16,699 nucleotides of DNA from Tissierellia bacterium (GTDB lineage: Bacteria; Bacillota; Clostridia; Tissierellales; Tissierellaceae): positions 1 through 16,699 of the forward strand of contig JAAYLY010000133.1 in NCBI GenBank assembly GCA_012521625.1, written 5' to 3'. A program made the position numbers and the translations under genes. This document shows, piece by piece, positions 1 through 5,975 of this stretch. The notes beneath the pieces are model-generated. The model did no database searches. It worked only from the letters and a program-made list of their open reading frames with translations, and was not told the origin of the DNA. Each line of letters begins with the position of its first letter. Within the stretch, counting starts at the first letter, position 1.

Positions 1-49
1 CGATAGTTTGATTGATGACTCTAAGACGAGTTATTTCTTTTTGAGTCAT
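1..49 (-). CDS. N-terminal fragment of a putative insertion-sequence transposase, cut by the window edge
   Basis: On the minus strand an ATG at 49-47 opens a frame that reads MTQKEITRLRVINQTI and runs off the left edge. It is preceded by a good ribosome binding site (AAAGGAG on the minus strand, about 58-64) at normal spacing. The short basic N-terminus resembles the start of helix-turn-helix transposases of the ISNCY/IS1202 kind, which begin with an MTxKExxRLxVI-like stretch ahead of the HTH. Only 16 codons are visible, so the family call rests on resemblance and on the repeats just upstream. It could instead be another small HTH protein. Confidence 0.45.
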   Translation of the reverse strand, partial: MTQKEITRLRVINQTI

Positions 50-104
50 ATTGAATGTCTCCTTTCGCATACATGACATTTTATCAGAATAAATTCAATA
101 TGAC
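45..104. repeat. Perfect 11-bp inverted repeat around the transposase-like start codon
   Basis: GTCATATTGAA at 45-55 is the exact reverse complement of TTCAATATGAC at 94-104. The left arm overlaps the start codon of the transposase-like gene, and the right arm overlaps the second direct repeat. It may be an operator for autoregulation or part of the element end. Confidence 0.6.
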
Positions 105-119
105 ATTATCATAGAATAA
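73..119. repeat. Two imperfect direct repeats (73-92 and 100-119)
   Basis: Both copies begin ATGACATT and end GAATAA, with ATCA in the middle. They differ by an inserted TT in the first copy and an extra TA in the second, so both are 20 bases long. Spacing between starts is 27 bases. They are probably protein binding sites, most likely for the adjacent transposase. Confidence 0.6.
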
Positions 120-141
120 CTACAAACCAAAAAATTATTAC

Positions 142-169
142 TTGACTTTATGAATACTTATGTTAAGAT
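142..169 (+). promoter_or_regulatory. Promoter of the purine operon
   Basis: A TTGACT -35 box at 142-147 is followed after 16 bases by TAAGAT at 164-169, with an extended -10 TG at 161-162. Transcription would start near 176, just ahead of the first aptamer at 195, which suits a riboswitch leader. A perfect 7-bp inverted repeat (ATACTTA 154-160, TAAGTAT 171-177) brackets the -10 box. Confidence 0.7.
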
Positions 170-177
170 GTAAGTAT
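154..177. promoter_or_regulatory. Inverted repeat bracketing the -10 box, possible operator
   Basis: ATACTTA at 154-160 and TAAGTAT at 171-177 are perfect inverted copies separated by 10 bases that contain the -10 hexamer. The first arm lies upstream of the expected start of transcription, so it should act as DNA rather than as an RNA hairpin. It does not resemble the PurBox of Bacillus PurR. It could be chance in AT-rich DNA. Confidence 0.35.
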
Positions 178-194
178 CAACTGAATAGTTCGTA

Positions 195-262
195 GCTCAT
201 ATAATTCTCATAATATGGTTGAGAAGTATCTACAAATGACCGTAAATCATTTAGCTATGAGC
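195..262 (+). promoter_or_regulatory. Guanine-family purine riboswitch aptamer with an extra base in J3/1
   Basis: The fold matches the purine riboswitch almost base for base. P1 is GCTCATA 195-201 paired with TATGAGC 256-262. P2 pairs about 205-210 with 220-225 and has the ATATGG loop at 213-218. J2/3 contains the conserved TCTAC at 229-233. P3 is AAATGA 234-239 with TCATTT 247-252, and its CCGTAAA loop at 240-246 can make the usual contacts with the P2 loop GG. In Bacillus xpt, J3/1 is A73-C74 directly before the TATG of P1, and C74 pairs with guanine. Here J3/1 is A253-G254-C255, one base longer. The C just before TATG favours a guanine-like ligand over adenine, but the insertion sits in the binding pocket, so xanthine or a deoxyguanosine-type ligand is possible. 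Confidence 0.92.
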
Positions 263-266
263 GGAA

Positions 267-371
267 GTGTATCTAGGGTTCCGGGACATTTATGTCTATG
301 ACATGATGTCTGCTGGACCAAGCGGTACAGATGCTTATTTCTTAAGCATTACACCGAAGGGATAAAAGCCC
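267..371 (+). promoter_or_regulatory. ykkC-family aptamer, probable PRPP riboswitch
   Basis: The hallmark ykkC blocks occur in order: TCTAGGGTTCCG at 272-283, CTGGACCAAGCGGTACAG at 313-330, and ACACCGAAGGG then ATAAAAGCCC at 351-371. P1 pairs GTGTA 267-271 with TACAC 350-354. GGTTCC 277-282 pairs with GGACC 315-319, capped by nested GACAT/ATGTC hairpins at 285-310. A 7-bp hairpin lies at 331-349. P3 pairs GGG 359-361 with CCC 369-371. The ykkC family includes guanidine, ppGpp, PRPP and nucleoside-diphosphate sensors. A position before a purine operon and directly after a guanine-type aptamer points to PRPP. The 3' half of P3 is also the first strand of the terminator, so ligand binding should prevent termination and turn the operon on. 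Confidence 0.87.
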
Positions 372-420
372 AGTCGGGTAGGTTTCGCTTTGCCTACCTG
401 GCTGGGCTATTGTTATTTTT
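367..420 (+). terminator. Riboswitch-controlled intrinsic terminator
   Basis: Bases 367-382 pair with 393-408 in an uninterrupted 16-bp stem (two G-T pairs) around a 10-base loop, followed by the T-rich tract ATTGTTATTTTT to 420. The stem begins inside the GCCC of P3 of the ykkC-type aptamer, so the two structures exclude each other. It ends one base before the purL ribosome binding site. It serves as the single expression platform for both aptamers. Confidence 0.93.
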
Positions 421-434
421 GAGGAGGTTTAGTA

Positions 435-3400
435 ATGAAGACTGAGAGGATTTATGTGGAAAAGACCAAGTATCTGTGTACTGAGAGTAAGAAGCTGTTA
501 AGGGAATTTAGGGATTATCTAGGTATTAGGGACCTGGATTATGTTAGGGTAGTAGACGTCTTTGATTTCATTAATGTAGACGAAGAAGATAGGGAAAGAA
601 TTGTGAATAATATCCTAAATGAAGCACACTATATTATCAGTCAAGAACCTCCAATTGAAGAAGATGAACTGGCATTTAGGGTGGAAGTCTTAAAGGGGCA
701 GTTTAACCAAAGGGAAGACTCTATGAACTTCTTAGTTAAGAAATTTCTACTGGATGAGGATGTGGAAGCCCTCCATTCCAAGTTGCTCATAGTAAACAGG
801 ATTAGTAAAGAGGATTTGGAAAAAATAAAATCCTACTACATCAATCCCATTGAGTCAAGGGAGATTCCAATAGATGCAGTTACATATGAGAAAGAGTCGG
901 AAGATGCTGAATATATCGAACTTTTAGAAGGTTTTATCCATTTTTCTGAAGAGGAACTTAAAAGCTTTAAAAGTAAATATGGCATAGGGATGGATATGGA
1001 AGATCTCCTATTCTGTCAGAAGTACTTTAAGGAAGTAGGCAGGGACCCCTATATTGTGGAAATCAAGCTAATAGATACCTATTGGTCTGACCACTGCAGG
1101 CATACTACCTTTATGACGGAAATAACGGATATTGAAATAGATGAGGGTAAGTATAAGGAAATCTTTGAGGCGGCCATTAAGGAGTATTTAGCTTCTAGGG
1201 AATATGTCTATGAGGACAAGGAGGGGGGCATATCCCTAATGGACCTGGCCACCATCAATATGAAGGAGATTAGCAAGAAGGGACTTTTAGAGGATAAGGA
1301 AAAATCCGATGAGGTAAATGCTGCCAGCATCGAAATCGATGTGGACGTAGATGGTAGGGTGGAAAGATGGCTATTGATGTTTAAAAATGAAACCCACAAC
1401 CATCCGACGGAGATGGAGCCCTTCGGTGGTGCTTCAACCTGCTTAGGTGGAGCTATCAGGGACCCATTATCTGGTAGATCCTACGTTTACCAAGGAATGA
1501 GGATCACAGGGGCAGGGGACCCAAGGCAGCTCTTTAATGAAACATTAGCAGGGAAATTACCCCAAAGGAAGATTACCCAATTGGCCATGGAAGGCTTCTC
1601 ATCCTACGGCAACCAAATTGGAGCTGCAACTGGCTATATTAGGGAAATCTATGATGAAGGCTATGTAGCTAAGCGTATGGAATGTGGTGCCCTTGTGGCA
1701 GCAGCACCTAAGGACTGGGTAGTCCGCGGCAAGGCTGAGCCAGGAGATTTAGTTCTCTTGGTTGGCGGTAGAACCGGCAGGGATGGCCTAGGAGGAGCAG
1801 TAGGTTCTTCTAAGGAGCATACGGAAGAGTCCCTACACCAAAGTGGAGCTGAGGTTCAAAAAGGGGATCCGCCCCTAGAGAGGAAGATAGTCCGCCTATT
1901 TAGGAAGGAAGAAGTCTCCAAGATGATCAAGGTTTGTAACGACTTCGGTGCCGGTGGTGTTTCTGTAGCCATAGGAGAGCTGGCTGACGGCGTACTGGTG
2001 GACTTAGACAGGGTGCCTTTAAAATATCCAGGCCTAGACGGTACTGAGATTGCCCTATCCGAATCTCAGGAAAGGATGGCTGTAGTAATAGATAAGGATG
2101 ATTTAGATATATTCCTACAAGAGGCAGAAAAGGAAGATGTGGAAGCTACTGTAGTGGCTGAGGTTACGGAAGAAAAGCGCCTGGTGATGAAGTGGAAGGG
2201 TAAGGAGATAGTCAATATCGAAAGGTCCTTTCTAGCTACCAACGGGGTCAGGAAGAAGTCCAAGGCTAGGATAAGCCAACCGGAGGCTGACTCCTACCTA
2301 TTTAGGGATTCAGTAGAGGAAGAGGACCTAAAGAAGGCCTTTAAGAAGAATTTGAAGGATTTGAATATTGCCAGCCAGAGGGGCCTAGCGGCCAACTTTG
2401 ACCATACAGTTGGTGGAGGCACTGTCCTTATGCCTTATGGAGGTAAGTACGGCCTAAGCCCAAGTGAGGGTATGGTGGCTAAGATTCCAGTTCTAAAGGG
2501 TAAGACCAATACCTGCTCCATCATGACCTACGGCTATGAGCCTAAGCTGGCCAAGTGGAGTCCATTCCACGGAGGCTTTTATGCAGTTATCGAATCCCTA
2601 GCTAGGGTGGTGGCCCTAGGTGGAGACTACAGGCAGGTTAGGCTAACTTTCCAAGAATACTTTGAGCGTCTAGGGGATGACAAGGCTAAGTGGGGTAAGC
2701 CTTTAGCAGCCCTACTGGGAGCCTTCTTAGTAGAAAAAGCCTTGGATATTCCAAGTATCGGTGGTAAGGACAGCATGAGCGGTAGCTTTGAAGATATAGA
2801 TGTACCACCTACCCTTATAAGCTTTGCAGTAACTACCGAAAGGGTTGAAAATATAATTTCAAGCGAATTTAAGGAAGCTGATAATGATGTGGTCCTAATT
2901 CCACTTCATATGGATGATAGGGGTCTGGTAGACTTAGAACAGTTGAAGGTAAACTACACAAGGATCAAGGAATTGGTAAACAAGGGCTTAGTGAAGGCTG
3001 CCATCAGCATCAAGCACGGCGGTATAGCCAGGGCTATTTGTGAAATGGCCTTTGGTAATATGATTGGCTTTAAGTTTGAAGATATAGATAAGGATCAATT
3101 ATTTAAACCCCTATTTGGCTCTATAATTCTAGAATTAGCTAAGGATGCAGACCTAGCTGAAGAGCTTAAGGGAATAGATTACCAAGTTTTAGGTAGGACC
3201 CAAGGATTAAGGACCATTGATATAGCTGGTGAATCCATAGGCCTAGAGGGGCTAGTAAGTTCATGGGAGAGCACCTTAGGGGACATCTTCCCACCATCCA
3301 GTGTAGAATTTGATAAGGATATTGAAAGGCTAGGGGGAATTAAGGATATAGGAGTAAGCATAAAGAAGCCTAAGGTTTTAATCCCCATCTTTACAGGAGC

Positions 3401-4121
3401 TCATGGCGAATATACTCTAGCTCAAAGGTTTGAAGAGGCTGGAGTAGCAGTCAACACCTTCGTATTTAAGACCTTAACTAGGGAAGCAATCCAGGAGTCC
3501 TTTAAGGAATTGGCTACAAGGATAAGGGATGCCAATATACTAGCCTTCCCCGATGGGGCAGTCTTAGGAAACGAACCTATATCTGGCGGTAAGCTCTATA
3601 AACTAATTTTAGATAATCCCTATGTAAGGGAGGCCATAGAAGACCATATCCACCAAAAGGCAGGTCTGATCTTGGGTATAGGTAACGGCTTCCAAGCCTT
3701 GGTTAAATCAGGTCTGATAGATTACGGCAGGGTAAAACCAAATGAGGCTAAGACTACCATAAATAGCAACCAAACTGGAAGATTTATCTCCACCCTGGTG
3801 GATGTAAGGGTTAGGTCCAACAAGTCCCCTTGGTTAAGCGGCATGGAGGTAGGCCATGTCTATACCGTTCCCCTAGCAACCTATGAAGGCAGGATCATCC
3901 TATCAGAGGTAAATGACACAGTTAAGGAGCAGATTGGAACTGAGTTTGCAAGTCTAAACCTAACGGGATCTCAGCTTAATATCGAGTCCCTAAGCTGCCA
4001 GATGGGCAATATCTTCGGTACTTTAACTGCCATCGACAGAGTAGGACCGGACCTATATAAGAATGTAGACATTAAGGGAGAGCACAATATATTTAAAGCC
4101 GGTATAAATTATTTCAAATAG
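435..4121 (+). CDS. purL: Phosphoribosylformylglycinamidine synthase, long form, with a degenerate glutaminase domain
   Basis: It converts FGAR to FGAM with ATP and an amide donor, the fourth step of IMP synthesis, in the cytosol. At 1228 residues it is the single-chain form that fuses synthase and glutaminase. The synthase part is intact: YWSDHCRH at 216-223, KNETHNHPTEMEPFGG from 317, then GAGGVS, GGKYGLSPSEG and SIGGKDSMSG. From about residue 978 the class I amidotransferase domain is full length and in frame but has lost its catalysts. LGICNGFQ is LGIGNGFQ, so the Cys is Gly1083. The family's GHSER is TAIDR, so His is Ala1199 and Glu is Asp1201. The oxyanion PGG is PDG (Asp1040). The enzyme probably uses free ammonia. 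ATG at 435 follows GAGGAGG. It is the first gene of the operon and directly follows the riboswitch terminator. Confidence 0.97.
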   Translation: MKTERIYVEKTKYLCTESKKLLREFRDYLGIRDLDYVRVVDVFDFINVDEEDRERIVNNILNEAHYIISQEPPIEEDELAFRVEVLKGQFNQREDSMNFLVKKFLLDEDVEALHSKLLIVNRISKEDLEKIKSYYINPIESREIPIDAVTYEKESEDAEYIELLEGFIHFSEEELKSFKSKYGIGMDMEDLLFCQKYFKEVGRDPYIVEIKLIDTYWSDHCRHTTFMTEITDIEIDEGKYKEIFEAAIKEYLASREYVYEDKEGGISLMDLATINMKEISKKGLLEDKEKSDEVNAASIEIDVDVDGRVERWLLMFKNETHNHPTEMEPFGGASTCLGGAIRDPLSGRSYVYQGMRITGAGDPRQLFNETLAGKLPQRKITQLAMEGFSSYGNQIGAATGYIREIYDEGYVAKRMECGALVAAAPKDWVVRGKAEPGDLVLLVGGRTGRDGLGGAVGSSKEHTEESLHQSGAEVQKGDPPLERKIVRLFRKEEVSKMIKVCNDFGAGGVSVAIGELADGVLVDLDRVPLKYPGLDGTEIALSESQERMAVVIDKDDLDIFLQEAEKEDVEATVVAEVTEEKRLVMKWKGKEIVNIERSFLATNGVRKKSKARISQPEADSYLFRDSVEEEDLKKAFKKNLKDLNIASQRGLAANFDHTVGGGTVLMPYGGKYGLSPSEGMVAKIPVLKGKTNTCSIMTYGYEPKLAKWSPFHGGFYAVIESLARVVALGGDYRQVRLTFQEYFERLGDDKAKWGKPLAALLGAFLVEKALDIPSIGGKDSMSGSFEDIDVPPTLISFAVTTERVENIISSEFKEADNDVVLIPLHMDDRGLVDLEQLKVNYTRIKELVNKGLVKAAISIKHGGIARAICEMAFGNMIGFKFEDIDKDQLFKPLFGSIILELAKDADLAEELKGIDYQVLGRTQGLRTIDIAGESIGLEGLVSSWESTLGDIFPPSSVEFDKDIERLGGIKDIGVSIKKPKVLIPIFTGAHGEYTLAQRFEEAGVAVNTFVFKTLTREAIQESFKELATRIRDANILAFPDGAVLGNEPISGGKLYKLILDNPYVREAIEDHIHQKAGLILGIGNGFQALVKSGLIDYGRVKPNEAKTTINSNQTGRFISTLVDVRVRSNKSPWLSGMEVGHVYTVPLATYEGRIILSEVNDTVKEQIGTEFASLNLTGSQLNIESLSCQMGNIFGTLTAIDRVGPDLYKNVDIKGEHNIFKAGINYFK

Positions 4122-4132
4122 GAGGACTAAAG

Positions 4133-4615
4133 ATGAAGGTTAGTATCGTAATGGGTAGTATTTCCGATTCTAAAATAGCCGATAAGGCTACCAGCATATT
4201 AGAAAGTTTTAACATCCCCTATGAGCTAAGGGTTATATCAGCCCATAGGACGCCGGATTTGGCAGCGGAATTTGCCAAGAATGCAGAAAAGGAAGGAACG
4301 GAGGTTATCATAGCCATAGCTGGTAAGGCAGCCCACCTAGCAGGAGTTATTGCGGGAATTACCCCCCTTCCTGTTATCGGGGTGCCAGCCAAATCCTCAA
4401 CCCTAGATGGCCTAGATTCACTATTATCAGTAGTTCAAATGCCTAAGGGGGTGCCAGTGGCCACGGTGGCCATAGATGGTGGGGAAAATGCAGCTCTTTT
4501 AGCAGCCCAGATCCTGTCAGTTAAGTATCCAGAGATTAGGGAGAAGATGAAGGAATATAAGGAGAAGCTAAAGGAAGAAGTAGAGCAGATGAATAGGGAG
4601 CTAAACTCTAAATAA
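4133..4615 (+). CDS. purE: 5-(carboxyamino)imidazole ribonucleotide mutase / AIR carboxylase PurE
   Basis: It forms CAIR in IMP synthesis, from N5-CAIR in class I enzymes or from AIR and CO2 in class II. The 160 residues have the normal length, with GSISD at 8-12 and the class I motif SAHRTPD at 36-42. The family block GAGGAAHLPG reads AIAGKAAHLAG at 61-71. It keeps His68, but the IAGK stretch recalls the IAGR of class II enzymes. No purK lies next to it, so direct use of CO2 is possible. The VQMPKGVPVATVAIDGGENAALLAAQIL segment is typical of the family. ATG at 4133 is preceded by AGGAGG that overlaps the purL stop codon. An ending rich in Lys and Glu follows residue 133. Confidence 0.95.
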   Translation: MKVSIVMGSISDSKIADKATSILESFNIPYELRVISAHRTPDLAAEFAKNAEKEGTEVIIAIAGKAAHLAGVIAGITPLPVIGVPAKSSTLDGLDSLLSVVQMPKGVPVATVAIDGGENAALLAAQILSVKYPEIREKMKEYKEKLKEEVEQMNRELNSK

Positions 4616-4627
4616 GGAGGCTAAATT

Positions 4628-5974
4628 TTGAGCGGTGTAGTAGGAGTTTATAGTAAGGATATGGACCATGTATCTAAGCTGGTATATTACGGCCTTTATA
4701 GCCTGCAACACAGGGGACAGGTCAGCTCTGGTATTGCTGTAAATAACAATGGTTTTGTAGATTATCATAAGGATTTAGGCTTGGTCCATGAGGTCTTTCC
4801 TGCTGAGGTCATGGAAAGGTTGAGGGGCAATATAGCCCTAGGCCATGTACGCTATGGCTTCTCTGAAGAAGGCAGGCATACTAGAAACGTAGAGCCCTTG
4901 GTAGTGGGCTATAGGAAGGGAGCCTTGGCCTTGGTTCATGACGGCAAGCTGGTGAACTTTGAGAAAATCAGGGATGAATTGGAGGAGATGGGCAGCATCT
5001 TCCAGTCGGACCTGGATGCAGAGGTTATAGCCAACCTTATGGCTAGGTACCACAAGGACGATGTAAATCAGGCTGTTATCAAGGCCTTAGGTGAGATTAG
5101 CGGCTCCTACGCCCTGATTATCATGACTAGCGATAGGCTTATAGGAGCCAGGGACCCCTATGGCCTTAAGCCCCTTTCTATAGGGAAATTTAAGGGGGGC
5201 TATATCTTGGCCTCTGAAACCTGTGCCTTCGATACCATGGGGGCTGAGTTCATCAGGAATGTTGGTCCAGGAGAGATAATAGTAATCGATGACAAGGGCA
5301 TAGAGACCATTAAAAATGAGCCAAAACAGAGGAGTTTATGCCTATTCGATATGATCTACTTCGCCAGACCCGACACCAAGTTAGACGGCAGGAGCATCTA
5401 CTTAAGTAGGAATGAGGCTGGTAGGATCCTAGCCAGGGAGCATCCGGTAGATGCGGATATAGTCATAGGGGCTCCAGATTCAGGTATTGTGGCAGCCATA
5501 GGCTATGCCCAGGAATCCAACCTCCCCTATGGGGAGGGTATCGTTAAGAATAGGTATGTAGGCAGGACCTTTATCCAGCCTACACAGGAATTAAGGGACT
5601 TAGGTGTAAGGATTAAGCTAAATGCTTTGAAGGAGAATGTGGAAGGTAAGCGGCTGGTCCTGGTAGACGACTCCATAGTAAGGGGAACTACTATAAAGAG
5701 GACGGTCAAGATGTTGAAGGATGCTGGAGCCAAGGAAGTCCATGTGAGGATTAGTTCTCCTCCAGTTATTCGCAGCTGCCATTTGGGAATGGATACCCCC
5801 AATGAGGACTTCTTAATAGCGGCCAACTATTCCAAGGATGAAATCTGTAAGATGATTGGGGCCGATTCACTGGAGTATTTATCTCTTGAAGGCTTGTTGG
5901 AGTCTACGGGACAAAATCAGGGTTACTGTACCGGTTGCTTTACTGGTAATTACCCTATTAATAAGGAGGATTAA
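4628..5974 (+). CDS. purF: Amidophosphoribosyltransferase with a predicted inactive glutaminase site
   Basis: It makes phosphoribosylamine from PRPP, the committed step of purine synthesis. The phosphoribosyltransferase half is intact: YFARPD at 244-249, KNRYVGRTFIQP at 307-318 and the PRPP loop VLVDDSIVRGTT at 344-355. Cys238, Cys384, Cys434 and Cys437 match the four iron-sulfur ligands of Bacillus PurF. In the N-terminal glutaminase half, the nucleophile Cys1 (normally CGVFGI) is Ser2 (SGVVGV), codon AGC at 4631-4633. The oxyanion-hole Asn of HNGNLVN is Asp105 (HDGKLVN). Arg75 and Asp130 are kept. The TTG start at 4628 is set by AAGGAGG 7 bases upstream. An in-frame TAA at 4622-4624 rules out a longer start with a Cys propeptide. 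The enzyme is probably ammonia dependent. Confidence 0.96.
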   Translation: MSGVVGVYSKDMDHVSKLVYYGLYSLQHRGQVSSGIAVNNNGFVDYHKDLGLVHEVFPAEVMERLRGNIALGHVRYGFSEEGRHTRNVEPLVVGYRKGALALVHDGKLVNFEKIRDELEEMGSIFQSDLDAEVIANLMARYHKDDVNQAVIKALGEISGSYALIIMTSDRLIGARDPYGLKPLSIGKFKGGYILASETCAFDTMGAEFIRNVGPGEIIVIDDKGIETIKNEPKQRSLCLFDMIYFARPDTKLDGRSIYLSRNEAGRILAREHPVDADIVIGAPDSGIVAAIGYAQESNLPYGEGIVKNRYVGRTFIQPTQELRDLGVRIKLNALKENVEGKRLVLVDDSIVRGTTIKRTVKMLKDAGAKEVHVRISSPPVIRSCHLGMDTPNEDFLIAANYSKDEICKMIGADSLEYLSLEGLLESTGQNQGYCTGCFTGNYPINKED

Positions 5975-5975
5975 T

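Larger units (their letters stand above)
1..119 (-). mobile_element. Probable end of an insertion sequence (partial, runs off the left edge)
   Basis: A transposase-like start codon at 49 is followed outward, up to about 119, by an AT-rich non-coding strip holding two related 20-base repeats and one arm of an inverted repeat. This is the arrangement expected at a transposon end with transposase binding sites. The outer boundary is not proven: no target duplication can be seen because the other end is outside the window. If the call is right, the element stops only about 20 bases before the -35 box of the purine operon promoter. Confidence 0.4.

Noticed and set aside
120..434. Bacillus-type PurBox operators for PurR
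   Set aside because: No CCGAAC-like pair was found in the leader. Control appears to be by the tandem riboswitches.
4600..4630. A longer PurF with a cleaved propeptide exposing a catalytic Cys
   Set aside because: An in-frame TAA at 4622-4624 stops any extension beyond one ATT codon, and no Cys lies near the N-terminus.
5856..5975. A 40-codon N-terminal extension of purM overlapping purF
   Set aside because: The extension reads the end of purF in another frame. ATG 5976 has a strong ribosome binding site and gives the standard N-terminus.
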